Positions 15,896 through 24,679 of a stretch of DNA of 35,086 bases are shown piece after piece. Position numbers and translations under genes: made by a program. The DNA comes from Candidatus Nitrosopumilus sp. (GTDB taxonomy: Archaea; Thermoproteota; Nitrososphaeria; Nitrososphaerales; Nitrosopumilaceae), in NCBI GenBank assembly GCA_013911135.1, contig JACERO010000077.1, positions 1 through 35,086 of the forward strand, given 5' to 3'. The number at the start of each line of letters is the position of its first letter. Within the stretch, counting starts at the first letter, position 1. The notes under the pieces were generated by a model. That model made no database searches. It saw only the letters and a program-made list of their open reading frames with translations, and was not told the DNA's origin.

Positions 15896-16864
15896 ATGAA
15901 GACTAAAGCAATTTGCTCTTTCTTCGTACTATTTGCTATTGTAGCTGGAATAGGTGCAACAACCCCAGCTGCTTTTGCAGATCACACAGAAGTCGCAATT
16001 GAAACAGCAGATAATGATCTAGCTGCTCCAGGTTGTGTAGAAACTGAAGTAGGTTGTTACACTCCAAACACAACAACAATTGAAGTTGGTGGTGTTGTAA
16101 CAATGACAAACGCTGATGAAGCTGGAATACATACATTCACATCAGGAACAGTAGACGGTTTTGCCGCTACTGCAGATGGTACATTTGATTCCGGTATCCT
16201 ACAGTTTGGTGATTCTTTTGAATACACTGCAGATACTGCAGGTGAGTTTGATTACTACTGTATGCTTCATGTTTGGATGCAAGGTGTGCTCATAGTAGAA
16301 GAAGAACACATGGAAGAAGAAACCATGATGGAAGAGGAAGAAACCATGATGGAAGAGGAAGAAACCATGATGGAAGAGGAAGAAACCATGATGGAAGAGG
16401 AAGAAACCATGATGGAAGAAGAAACCATGATGGAAGAAGAAGTTATGGAAGAAGAAACCATGATGGAAGAAGACGCAGAGTTAATGGTAACAATTACCGA
16501 CTCAGCTGTAGAAGGTGGAACTCAAGTTAATCTTGAATTCAGCACAATACACGTCAACTATGAAATTATTGCAATGCAAAACGGTGAAGAGATCTTGAAA
16601 GAAGCTGCACACGCCATGGAAATGACTGGTGCAAGTCACATGATAAATGCTGTTGGATCTGATGAAAGTCCAATAGATATCGAAATAGTTTCTTTAGGTA
16701 TTGGCCCCCCAGGAGCTAATCAAGATTGGACTGGACCAACAGGTATGGTAGCAGAGAAGCAAGTTGTCCCAGAATTTGGTACAATTGCAATGATGATACT
16801 AGCTGTTGCAATCATAAGCATCGTAGCAGTAACTGCAAAATCTAGAGTCGTTCCAAGATTTTAG
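15896..16864 (+). CDS. Cupredoxin with Met/Glu repeat and PEFG-CTERM anchor
   Basis: A 322-residue exported blue-copper protein. Signal peptide 1-28; plastocyanin-like domain about 30-135 with type-1 copper ligands H79 (AGIHTF), C122, H125 and M128 (YYCMLHVWM). Next comes a low-complexity stretch (139-193) of EEEETMM units, then a beta domain (about 195-288), then the sorting signal VPEFGTIAMMILAVAI...RVVPRF (PEFG at 292-295, one membrane span, basic end). PEFG-CTERM is the thaumarchaeal signal thought to be processed by an archaeosortase. In ammonia-oxidising archaea such copper proteins are believed to carry electrons in place of cytochrome c. Promoter: TATA-like ttttatgta about 15865-15873. 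Confidence 0.92.
   Translation: MKTKAICSFFVLFAIVAGIGATTPAAFADHTEVAIETADNDLAAPGCVETEVGCYTPNTTTIEVGGVVTMTNADEAGIHTFTSGTVDGFAATADGTFDSGILQFGDSFEYTADTAGEFDYYCMLHVWMQGVLIVEEEHMEEETMMEEEETMMEEEETMMEEEETMMEEEETMMEEETMMEEEVMEEETMMEEDAELMVTITDSAVEGGTQVNLEFSTIHVNYEIIAMQNGEEILKEAAHAMEMTGASHMINAVGSDESPIDIEIVSLGIGPPGANQDWTGPTGMVAEKQVVPEFGTIAMMILAVAIISIVAVTAKSRVVPRF
16310..16471 (+). repeat. 21-base tandem repeat encoding EEEETMM
   Basis: Inside the cupredoxin gene, units of gaagaggaagaaaccatgatg repeat about five times, flanked by shorter 18-base versions lacking one Glu codon and a variant with a Val codon. The reading frame is kept throughout because all units are multiples of three. Long overlapping frames on both strands here are products of the repeat, not genes. 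Confidence 0.92.
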
Positions 16865-16877
16865 GAATTCCTCTTTT

Positions 16878-17516
16878 CTATTTTCTTTTTACTAAAGCAA
16901 TTATGGCTAAAATAATAGCTGCTGCTGCAATTGATAATCCAAATATTGCAAAGTCATATGCTTCTCCATCATTAGATGATATAGAAGTTTCACCAGATTT
17001 TAGTTTTGAAACATCTTGTTGTATAGATGAAATTGCATTTTTTAGAGCAGCTATATCAACAGTTCCTTTACTACTTGTAGGAGGAAAGTCTAAAACTGCA
17101 GTTGGTTCTACATCTTCAATTGGAATCTGTACATCAACAAGAGTTCCACTGATTTCTCCTTTCAAATCTATAGTGTAACTCCCAGTTTTAGTGGGAATTA
17201 TAGAGGAAAAATAGTAACCAGGTCTTGGATCTGAATTAATATCAATTTTTTTGGTAGCACCACCATACATAGCTATAGCCTCTAAATTTTTAAAGACATT
17301 AGTTACTCCTGTGTATGTTCCTTCATTTTCTCCAGATTCAGTAATTTTAAAGACAATATCATTTCGAATTCCCACAACAGGTGGTTCAACTTCCCAACCT
17401 ACTTCAATTTTGTATTCTCCGACTTCTACCGTATTATGTGCAAAAGATGGTACAATCACACCAATGGAAAACAATAATGCAATAAAGCCAAAAATTGCTA
17501 TCTTCACGACTAACAT
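16878..17516 (-). CDS. Exported, C-terminally anchored hypothetical protein
   Basis: A 212-residue protein with a signal peptide (about 1-26, mature start HNTVEVGEYK), a beta-rich extracytoplasmic domain (27-150), a helical stretch with coiled-coil character (DIAALKNAISSIQQDVSKL), and a C-terminal transmembrane span followed by KRK. The domain resembles periplasmic YtkA/FixH-like or CopC-neighbour proteins only loosely, so I do not name it. It is divergent from the CopC-CopD fusion (93 bases between starts) and convergent with the cupredoxin, which suggests a role in copper handling at the cell surface. Confidence 0.7.
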   Translation of the reverse strand: MLVVKIAIFGFIALLFSIGVIVPSFAHNTVEVGEYKIEVGWEVEPPVVGIRNDIVFKITESGENEGTYTGVTNVFKNLEAIAMYGGATKKIDINSDPRPGYYFSSIIPTKTGSYTIDLKGEISGTLVDVQIPIEDVEPTAVLDFPPTSSKGTVDIAALKNAISSIQQDVSKLKSGETSISSNDGEAYDFAIFGLSIAAAAIILAIIALVKRK

Positions 17517-17609
17517 AGAATGATTACATGTTATTATCTTTACGTGAATTGATACAAATTTTGAACATATGAAAACTGTTTAAATTATGAATGATGATCT
17601 GAAGATCAA

Positions 17610-20390
17610 ATGAGAAAGTTTCTGATAGTTTTACTAATTTTATCATCAATGTCTATTCCATTTGCAGCAGCACATCCATTTACAGAAGAAACTATTCCCA
17701 GCTTAACATCTAATACACTTACTGGTACTACGGAAGTAATTGTATTTTTTTCAGAACCAGTTGATATAGACTTTAGTGAAATTAAAGTATTTGATACTAA
17801 TGGAAATCAAATAGATAGTAAAGACACTAGTTACTATGATGGAGAGTTATCTCTTATTGTTACAACTTCTCCACTAGAAGATGGAGTATACACTGTATCA
17901 ACTAAAGTTCTCTCTAAAGTTGATGGACATCTAGTTCCAGATGCATTCTTGTTTGCAGTAGGAGATGTTGTAATTGATCCCTCTATGTTAGAATTAGAAA
18001 GACCATCAGAGATTGTATTTTTGCCTGAAGCCGGTGCAAGATTTCCTGGGCTTGTAGGTCAAACTATAGTATTAGGAGCAATAATTGCATCTTTAATCAT
18101 CTGGGGAACACAAAACAAACAGCTAATTAGAGAAGAATTAGACCAGATAGAATCATTCCATCATAGAAAATTCATGTCACTTACAGGAATTGGATTAGTT
18201 TTAATTTTTGTCTCTAATATTTTGATGATTGCAGTACAAAGTATTAGATTAGAGGTTTCTCCCATAGATGCAATTCAGACTGATTTTGGTACAATGTGGA
18301 TAATTAGGATGAGTATTACAGTAATTTTACTAGGAATCTGGTTTGGATTAGATAGAAAAAAAGTTCTATCAAAGAAAAATCAAATTCCAATGTTTATAGC
18401 TGCACTTGCATTAATTGGAACTTCAAGCTTAATTGGACACGGTGCAGCTAGTGGAGAAACACCAGCACTTGTTTTAGATTACATACATAATTTGGTTGCA
18501 GCAGTTTGGATAGGAGGTATTTTCTATTTTGTTTTCACATTACTTCCAACATTTTCTCAGCTAAAAGAAACAAATCGAGAAAAGATGAGTCTGGTGTTAA
18601 TTCCAAGATTCTCAATAGCATTCATCATTTCAGTAGGAGTTGTAATAATTACAGGGCCAACACTAATGTGGTTCTTAGAAAACGATGTAGGATTAATTAC
18701 TGAATCAATTTATGGTCAATTAATTATTTTAAAAATTTCAATTGCAGCAATTATGATTGGTTTAGGGGGATTCTTCCAGTTTAAAGTTCAAAAAAATGCT
18801 GAAAAGGATTTTTCATCAGGAAAAATTTCTGTTCATAAAAAACTAAAGAGATCACTCAAAGTTGATGCCGCACTAGGGATTATTATTCTGGGAGTAGTTG
18901 CATTGCTAACTAATGGAACATTACCAGCAGGTGAAATTCAGAAAGTTGATGCTCAAGAGATAGTTTATGGTTTTAAGACTCTAGAATTTACAGAAAATAC
19001 AAAATTTGATATTGATATTTTGCCATTTTCTAGTGGAACAAACACAATTCTAGTTAAAGTAAGTGACTTTGAGGAAAAACCTCTCTATGATTCAAACCAG
19101 ATTAAAGTAAAGATATCAAATCCATCAAAAAATATTTCACCAATTGAAGTTCCTATGGAAATGATCAAACAAGAAGAAGGCAAACCAACTGAGTTCCAAG
19201 GAGAATTAACATTTGGATTTTCTGGAGAGTGGCTAATAGAGATTGAAGCTCAAAGAACTGAAAATGCAAATGAGTCAAAATTGCTGAATCTACTTGTAAA
19301 ACCTAGACTAACAGACATTCAAACCCAAGTAATTGAGTATGAATTGCCAGAAGATGCAAAACCTCTTTTCCCATTGTATGATGGAAAGAATTCTATCTGG
19401 ATAAGTGATGCATCGGCTCCACGATTATGGCAATTTGCACTTGATACACAAGAATTTTCTTCGTATTCATTTGATGGACTTACTACAACATTTCTAACAC
19501 AAGACAATAAAGGAAAGATTTGGTTTACTGATACTCCAAGAAACCAGATTGGTTTCATTGATCTTGAAAGTAAAGAAATTACATTAAAAACAATTCCTGA
19601 ATTAGATCCAGTAATTTCACAAAACTCTCCACTTGGCATTCAAGCCGACTTTGATGGAAATATTTGGATTACAATAATTAACAAAGATAGAATTGTAAAA
19701 TATATACCAGAACTTGATGTGTTTGAAGAAATCAGACTAGAAACAGAATCATTACCATTTGCTTTAGCAGTTGATACAGATGGAAGGATTTGGTATACTG
19801 CAACTAATTCAGGCAAGATAGGATTCATTAATCCAAATGATAATGAATTAACTCAAATTTCAACTGAAACAGTTCTACAAGGTCCAGAAGCATTACTCTT
19901 TGATAGTGATGGAAATCTCTGGATTGCAGAGCATACAGGCTCGGCTATCACCAAATTCAATCCGGTTTTAGAGACATTTGAGAAAATTCCTGTTCCACAT
20001 AACGAAGCTTTACCATTTGGAATGACATTTGATAAATATGGAAACATTTGGTTTGCACAACACACAACAGATAATCTTGGAGCATATGATCCAGACAACA
20101 ACAATATGATAGAAATCCCAGTCCCATCTAATTCATCATTTATTCAATTCATGACATCAGATGGAAATGACAATGTATGGTTTGTTGAATGGCAATCAAA
20201 CAAAATTGGAACAGTAAAGATTACAGAGATTCCCATCATTGCATCACAAATACAAACAACAAATGATTATGAAATAAAATATACAGAATTAGCATCACCT
20301 CTAATTGCATTAGGAATAATTGCAACATCATTGTTTCATGTAAAAAGTATACAAGATAAAAGAAGATTAAATTCTTTGATTAATTCTTAG
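17610..20390 (+). CDS. CopC-CopD copper protein fused to a Vgb-like beta-propeller
   Basis: A 926-residue fusion. Signal peptide 1-21. CopC domain 22-118: cleavage after AAA leaves His22 as N-terminus, which with D105 and H107 (VDGH) recreates the Cu(II) site of CopC (N-terminal His, Asp, His). Then a CopD-type membrane domain (about 145-440, eight or so helices, with LDYIHNLVAAVWIGG). An extracytoplasmic domain follows (about 450-570). Next are six propeller strands of the virginiamycin B lyase type (DGNIWIT, DGRIWYT, DGNLWIA, YGNIWFA, NDNVWFV, KGKIWFT), then a C-terminal span. Role: copper sensing or transfer across the membrane. A TATA at about 17577-17586 precedes the ATG. The end overlaps the convergent znuB gene by 11 bases. 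Confidence 0.88.
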   Translation: MRKFLIVLLILSSMSIPFAAAHPFTEETIPSLTSNTLTGTTEVIVFFSEPVDIDFSEIKVFDTNGNQIDSKDTSYYDGELSLIVTTSPLEDGVYTVSTKVLSKVDGHLVPDAFLFAVGDVVIDPSMLELERPSEIVFLPEAGARFPGLVGQTIVLGAIIASLIIWGTQNKQLIREELDQIESFHHRKFMSLTGIGLVLIFVSNILMIAVQSIRLEVSPIDAIQTDFGTMWIIRMSITVILLGIWFGLDRKKVLSKKNQIPMFIAALALIGTSSLIGHGAASGETPALVLDYIHNLVAAVWIGGIFYFVFTLLPTFSQLKETNREKMSLVLIPRFSIAFIISVGVVIITGPTLMWFLENDVGLITESIYGQLIILKISIAAIMIGLGGFFQFKVQKNAEKDFSSGKISVHKKLKRSLKVDAALGIIILGVVALLTNGTLPAGEIQKVDAQEIVYGFKTLEFTENTKFDIDILPFSSGTNTILVKVSDFEEKPLYDSNQIKVKISNPSKNISPIEVPMEMIKQEEGKPTEFQGELTFGFSGEWLIEIEAQRTENANESKLLNLLVKPRLTDIQTQVIEYELPEDAKPLFPLYDGKNSIWISDASAPRLWQFALDTQEFSSYSFDGLTTTFLTQDNKGKIWFTDTPRNQIGFIDLESKEITLKTIPELDPVISQNSPLGIQADFDGNIWITIINKDRIVKYIPELDVFEEIRLETESLPFALAVDTDGRIWYTATNSGKIGFINPNDNELTQISTETVLQGPEALLFDSDGNLWIAEHTGSAITKFNPVLETFEKIPVPHNEALPFGMTFDKYGNIWFAQHTTDNLGAYDPDNNNMIEIPVPSNSSFIQFMTSDGNDNVWFVEWQSNKIGTVKITEIPIIASQIQTTNDYEIKYTELASPLIALGIIATSLFHVKSIQDKRRLNSLINS

Positions 20391-21198
20391 ATAATAATCC
20401 AGCTGATTTTATTACCATAGTTCCTGCAAGCAGACCAATTGACAACAAAACAATAGTTCCTGCAGGAGTAATATCAAAAACATAAGAAATTAGAATTCCT
20501 ACTACCACAGAGAAGACAGAAAAACTCATTGAAATTATTGCTGTTTGTTTGAAACCTTTGCCATACATAATTGCAGTTAGATTAGGAATCACAAACAAGG
20601 CTGAAATTAACAAAACACCTACAAGTTGAATTGATGTAACTACAGTTATTCCCGCCATAAACACAATTAAATAATTTATTTTTTCTACAGGAATTCCGCT
20701 AACTTTTGCCTGTTCTTCATTAAATGTAGAATAAAGAATTTGTCGATATAGTAACAAAATTACAATTAGAATTACTCCAGTTAATGATAAAATTAGTATA
20801 GTATCATCTACGCTAACAAGAAGAATACTTCCAAAGAGAAAACTAAAAATATCAATCGTAAAACCTCCTGAAAATCCAATAATTACGAGCCCAACTGCTA
20901 TTCCTGATGATAAAAGTACTGCAATTGATGCATCACCAGATATGTTGTATCTGTCTTTGATTTTTGTAATTATTAATGCACTAACTATTGAAACACCATA
21001 AGCAGTCCATAATGGATAAACACCTGCTAACAAACCTAATGCAATTCCACCAAATGATGAATGTGCAATTGCATCACCAAATAATGAATAACGTCTCAAA
21101 ACCAAAAACAATCCAACAACTGAACAAAGAATTGCTATTGCAATTCCAGAAATTAATGCTCTATGCATAAAACTGTAAGTTAGAATTTCTAAAGACAT
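20380..21198 (-). CDS. znuB: Metal ABC transporter permease (ZnuB/ABC-3 family)
   Basis: Membrane subunit of a zinc/manganese-type uptake ABC transporter. The 272-residue chain has about eight hydrophobic segments and family motifs: LVLRRYSLFGDAIAHSSFGGIALG near residues 32-55 and LLISALFVIPNLTAI near 196-210. Length is standard. It is the third gene of a three-gene operon, two bases after the ATPase gene. Metal specificity cannot be read from the permease. Confidence 0.92.
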   Translation of the reverse strand: MSLEILTYSFMHRALISGIAIAILCSVVGLFLVLRRYSLFGDAIAHSSFGGIALGLLAGVYPLWTAYGVSIVSALIITKIKDRYNISGDASIAVLLSSGIAVGLVIIGFSGGFTIDIFSFLFGSILLVSVDDTILILSLTGVILIVILLLYRQILYSTFNEEQAKVSGIPVEKINYLIVFMAGITVVTSIQLVGVLLISALFVIPNLTAIMYGKGFKQTAIISMSFSVFSVVVGILISYVFDITPAGTIVLLSIGLLAGTMVIKSAGLLSKN

Positions 21199-21200
21199 GA

Positions 21201-21923
21201 TTAATGATGATGCATATGTTCTTGCATCGAAGCCTCAGAATATTGCTTGATAAGTTTATCATTAGAAAAGAATTTTTCAGACTCACCATGGAAAAATAAT
21301 GTTCTGTTTAGACATGCTACATGATTTGCAAGTTGATTAACTGCATCCAAATCATGAGAAGACCAAATAATAGTAATTTTTTGTTTAGAATTTAATTCAC
21401 GGAGGATACTGTAGAATAATTCAATACTTTGTTGATCAATTCCGGTTACAGGTTCATCTAGAATCAAAATTTTTGGATTATTTACTAAAGCTTTTGCAAT
21501 AAAGACTCGTTGTTGCTGTCCTCCAGACAATTCACCAATTCTTCTATTACTTAGTTCATGTATCCATAATTGTTGTAAAATTTCATCAATTTTATTTTTA
21601 TCAGATTCATTTCTCAAACCCATGCTTACAACATCATTGACTGTAACTGGAAAATTTTTTTCAAAAATTGGTTTTTGTGGTACATATCCAATTTCTTTAA
21701 GATAATGTTTTGATTTTTTAATATTCTCACCAAAAAATTTGATAGTTCCTTTGTACTTTGTATTAAGTCCTAACATTGAATCAAAAAGGGTTGATTTGCC
21801 AGCACCATTAGGCCCAATTATGCCTAGAAAGTCTCCCTGATTAATCACAAAACTCACATCATCAAGCGCTTTAACATCAGGGTATTGAACTGTGAGATTG
21901 CTAATTTCAACTACTTTCAACAT
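21201..21923 (-). CDS. znuC: Metal ABC transporter ATP-binding protein (ZnuC-like)
   Basis: ATPase subunit of the same transporter, 240 residues. Walker A GPNGAGKST (about 37-45), signature LSGGQQQR, Walker B ILILDEP and switch His (SSHDLD) are all intact. The C-terminus ends in a His-rich tail, EHMHHH, which could bind the transported metal or sense it. Its start overlaps the end of the binding-protein gene by 7 bases, so translation is coupled. Confidence 0.93.
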   Translation of the reverse strand: MLKVVEISNLTVQYPDVKALDDVSFVINQGDFLGIIGPNGAGKSTLFDSMLGLNTKYKGTIKFFGENIKKSKHYLKEIGYVPQKPIFEKNFPVTVNDVVSMGLRNESDKNKIDEILQQLWIHELSNRRIGELSGGQQQRVFIAKALVNNPKILILDEPVTGIDQQSIELFYSILRELNSKQKITIIWSSHDLDAVNQLANHVACLNRTLFFHGESEKFFSNDKLIKQYSEASMQEHMHHH

Positions 21924-22834
21924 AATGCCTCTTCTAGATTGTTAAGATTTTTAGTCATTTTAGAAATGTAAGTTCCATCAGATGAAACTTCTAGTGGAGA
22001 TAAAATCAGAACTTTACCATCTAGTTCGTTTGCAATTACTTCAGATGTTCTAGTATTAACATTCTCTTCACTAAAAATTACTTTAATTTTTAATTCTTTG
22101 GCTGTAGAAATTACATTTTCTAATGTTTTTGCTGTGGCTTCTCCATGTGGATCATTTGATGAAATAATTGTATGTTGATTCAGATTATATTCATCTGCAA
22201 AATATGAAAATGCATCATGAAAAGCTACAAAATCATGATTACAATTAGATAACTCATTACGAATTTTTGAATCAAGTAATTCTAATTCTTCAATATAGTT
22301 TACTGCGTTAGATTGATAATATTGTTGATTTTTAGGATCTGAATTAGAAAAAGCATTTGCAATATTTTGTACTTGTATTTTTGCGTAAACAGGATTTAAC
22401 CATATATGTGGATCTCCAAAAGTACCGATGTGTTCTTGACCAATATTCTTATCTAAAATTCCATTACTGGTATCAACTATCACTCCTCGATAATTAGTTT
22501 CATCTAGATTATCAACCCAATTTTCAAAACCTATTCCATTGATAATTATTAAATCAGATTTTTGCATTCTTTGTACATCTTTAATAGTTGGTCTCCAATC
22601 ATGAGGTTCAACTCCAACTGGAACAAGTAAAGTAACATCTACTTTTTCTTGTCCAACATTTTGGGAAAATTCATGAAGTGCATAAAATGATGAGATCACT
22701 TGTAGTTTTGAATTATCAATTGTTGTAAATTGTTGATTTGAGTTAGTTCCATAAACAGCAATGGAGCTTAATGGAATTATTACTGCTATTGCAATTATTG
22801 CAAACTTGATTTGTATATTCACGGAACAGCTCAA
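21917..22834 (-). CDS. znuA: Metal ABC transporter substrate-binding protein (ZnuA-like)
   Basis: Cluster A-I extracytoplasmic metal-binding protein. The 305-residue chain has an N-terminal hydrophobic signal or anchor (about 9-28) and the three expected His ligands: H78 in VEPHDW, H143 in DPHIWLNP and H206 in AFHDAFSYF; an acidic fourth ligand is expected near the C-terminus. It lacks the long His-rich loop of some ZnuA proteins. The frame starts with TTG at 22834; GTG at 22822 is an alternative start just before NIQIKFAI. It is the first gene of znuA-znuC-znuB and is divergent from a NikR-type gene, so that regulator probably controls it. Confidence 0.9.
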   Translation of the reverse strand: MSCSVNIQIKFAIIAIAVIIPLSSIAVYGTNSNQQFTTIDNSKLQVISSFYALHEFSQNVGQEKVDVTLLVPVGVEPHDWRPTIKDVQRMQKSDLIIINGIGFENWVDNLDETNYRGVIVDTSNGILDKNIGQEHIGTFGDPHIWLNPVYAKIQVQNIANAFSNSDPKNQQYYQSNAVNYIEELELLDSKIRNELSNCNHDFVAFHDAFSYFADEYNLNQHTIISSNDPHGEATAKTLENVISTAKELKIKVIFSEENVNTRTSEVIANELDGKVLILSPLEVSSDGTYISKMTKNLNNLEEALC

Positions 22835-22837
22835 TGT

Positions 22838-22912
22838 ATATTATTAATAAATCTATAAAATCTTAATAACTTTAGCTGCTAAACTTATAAGATAATTAAT
22901 AACATTAGGCAT
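22838..22912. promoter_or_regulatory. Divergent promoter and operator between znuA and the NikR-like gene
   Basis: This gap holds a TATA-like tataaga word (22886-22892) about 25 bases before the plus-strand ATG, and ttttatagat (complement of 22851-22860) about 25 bases before the minus-strand TTG. Between them lies the inverted repeat tttagc-t-gctaaa (22871-22883), extendable to nine bases per arm with one mismatch. Binding there would block both promoters. Confidence 0.5.
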
Positions 22913-23296
22913 ATGCCAATAGTTTCAATCTCACTAAATGATGAGATTCTCTCAGAATTAGACAAATTACAATCATCTATGGGATTTTCAGGTAGATCTG
23001 AAGCTATCAGAGCAGGAATCAGAGCGTTTGTTTCTGAAGAAAAACAAAAGTCAGATTTAGCTGGAGATATTCATGCTATTCTTTTGGTTGTACACAATGA
23101 TGCGTTTGATCATGTCGTTTCAGGAATTACTCATAACTTTGAGGATCTAATTACAACGCATCTTCATAGTAAGATTGAGAAAGAAAAATGCATGGATCTC
23201 TTTGTTATGAATGGTGATGCAGAAAAAGTATCTGCAATGACAAAAGATTTTCAGATAAACAGGAACATGGATACTGTAAAGCTTGTTGCACTTTAG
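22913..23296 (+). CDS. NikR/CopG-family metal-responsive repressor
   Basis: A 127-residue regulator: ribbon-helix-helix DNA-binding domain (residues 1-45, VSISLNDEILSELDKL...GFSGRSEAIRAGIRAF) and a NikR-type ACT metal-sensing domain (about 52-127). Aligned without gaps on the E. coli NikR metal site from ITHNFEDL to EKEKC, H76, H87 and C95 are kept while the fourth nickel ligand H89 is Lys. An additional His precedes H87 by two. The gene is divergent from znuACB. I infer a repressor of that transporter, with metal choice (Ni, Zn or other) open. Its last 4 bases overlap the convergent gene. Confidence 0.88.
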   Translation: MPIVSISLNDEILSELDKLQSSMGFSGRSEAIRAGIRAFVSEEKQKSDLAGDIHAILLVVHNDAFDHVVSGITHNFEDLITTHLHSKIEKEKCMDLFVMNGDAEKVSAMTKDFQINRNMDTVKLVAL

Positions 23297-24669
23297 ATAC
23301 TAAATCTAAATGAATTTCTTCTAGTAACAAAAATTACAGCTGTTATTGAAATTATTAAAATAATTAGTGCAACAGTTCCAAATTCTGGTGCTACAACAAT
23401 TCCAAACTCAGTTTCTTGTCCAGTATTTCGAATGTTTTCAAATTTTATTATCATAGGACCTGTTTGATCTTCAGCAAATGTAAATTTTTCAAAGTCACCA
23501 CCAATTTGTGCTATTCCTGATGTGCGATAAATCTCCTTTCCATTTTGAATAATTACAAAGGTATAATCAGAATTTCTTAATGGTTCACTAGTTTGCCCAT
23601 CTCTAATAGTAAAAACAAAGTTTGTGTTAGTTCCTGGTTCTATCTCTACAGGATCCCATGAAAGATTTACTTTAAAATCCTCACTTTTTGTATATGCAAC
23701 TAAAGGCAACTCAAGTTTTTCTTCAGTAGATAATGTAAATACAATTTTTTCAGGTAATGGTTCACCTGGTTCTTTTATTTCATTTTTCAAAAATCTCAGA
23801 TGATCTTGCAACAAAACAAAATGAACTATTCTTTCATCTTCTTCTGTATAATCATCAATTGTTACTGAAGACTTGAATAGATCAATTCCATTTGCATTAC
23901 CTGAATAACTAGGAGTCAAAAATTCAGTGAAATCTTTTGGAAAATGAACTTCCACATGAACCACAGATACGTGAGACATTTGTTTTTCACTCCAATCAAA
24001 TGGTATTTCAAATATTATCTGTTTAGCCTCAGAATCATACTCGAAATTAGAAATTTTATCAAAATATGACTTTAAACTAAATTCCACATCTTGGTTTTCT
24101 GCATCTTTTTGAATGTAAGAGGTAGTCTCAATTACGCTCAAATCAGCATAATAAATTCCAGAATTTTCTATAATGTTAGTTGGTTCATCTATAGTTCTTA
24201 CCTCAATTTCAAAAGTATACAATCCACTTGAAGTAAAAAGTGGACCAGTAATTTCAATAGGATTAGATTCTGTTCCATGCCAAGCACCAAGTATAGAATC
24301 CTGTTCTCCATGAATCACAAAATTATCAAATCCTTGTTTTGAGGATATCTTAATTGGTAATACGCCATTATCCGTAAAAAAATAATTTCTAAAAATCATT
24401 TCATTGTAATGAAACAAACCAATTAGAAATGTGATATTTTTTACATTTTCTTTTGTTTCCTTTTCAGTTGCAGTAATTGTGATTTGCTCTTGTTCATTTT
24501 CAAGATACATCGGCATCTCAACTGTAATTGAGATTTCTTTTCCTTGTACATCTATTGAAGAAATGGTATCAATTCCTAACCCATGTCCATAAACACTACT
24601 TGCTGGAAACAACAAACACAAAACCATTGCAAATATTCCAAATTTTGTTAATAACAACATTATTTTCAT
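23293..24669 (-). CDS. Exported PEFG-CTERM surface protein, paralog of 13195-14916
   Basis: A 458-residue protein with a signal peptide (about 1-28, mature start HGLGIDT), beta-rich domains and a C-terminal sorting signal APEFGTVALIILIISITAV...RRNSFRFSI (PEFG, one span, basic tail). Similarity to the 573-residue protein runs over the N-terminal and middle parts: HGLG start, FEIPFDWS, VVHVEVHFPKDFT, IVHFVL. It lacks the PSWIKFTTG repeats; the paralog lacks the PEFG tail. So the two share a body but have different C-terminal attachment modules. It starts 10 bases after the LON-domain gene. Function unknown; a surface or S-layer-associated structural role is likely. Confidence 0.8.
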   Translation of the reverse strand: MKIMLLLTKFGIFAMVLCLLFPASSVYGHGLGIDTISSIDVQGKEISITVEMPMYLENEQEQITITATEKETKENVKNITFLIGLFHYNEMIFRNYFFTDNGVLPIKISSKQGFDNFVIHGEQDSILGAWHGTESNPIEITGPLFTSSGLYTFEIEVRTIDEPTNIIENSGIYYADLSVIETTSYIQKDAENQDVEFSLKSYFDKISNFEYDSEAKQIIFEIPFDWSEKQMSHVSVVHVEVHFPKDFTEFLTPSYSGNANGIDLFKSSVTIDDYTEEDERIVHFVLLQDHLRFLKNEIKEPGEPLPEKIVFTLSTEEKLELPLVAYTKSEDFKVNLSWDPVEIEPGTNTNFVFTIRDGQTSEPLRNSDYTFVIIQNGKEIYRTSGIAQIGGDFEKFTFAEDQTGPMIIKFENIRNTGQETEFGIVVAPEFGTVALIILIISITAVIFVTRRNSFRFSI

Positions 24670-24679
24670 TTCATCAGGA

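Noticed and set aside
16267-16530. Long frames on both strands across the Met/Glu repeat (Arg/Gly/His-rich on plus, Ser/Met-rich on minus)
   Set aside because: They are direct products of the 21-base tandem repeat read in other frames. The cupredoxin frame has a signal peptide, copper ligands and a sorting tail; the others have none.
17592-17606. Palindrome gatct-ga-agatc before the CopC-CopD start as a copper operator
   Set aside because: Short, and no regulator gene with matching sites is in the window; could be chance.
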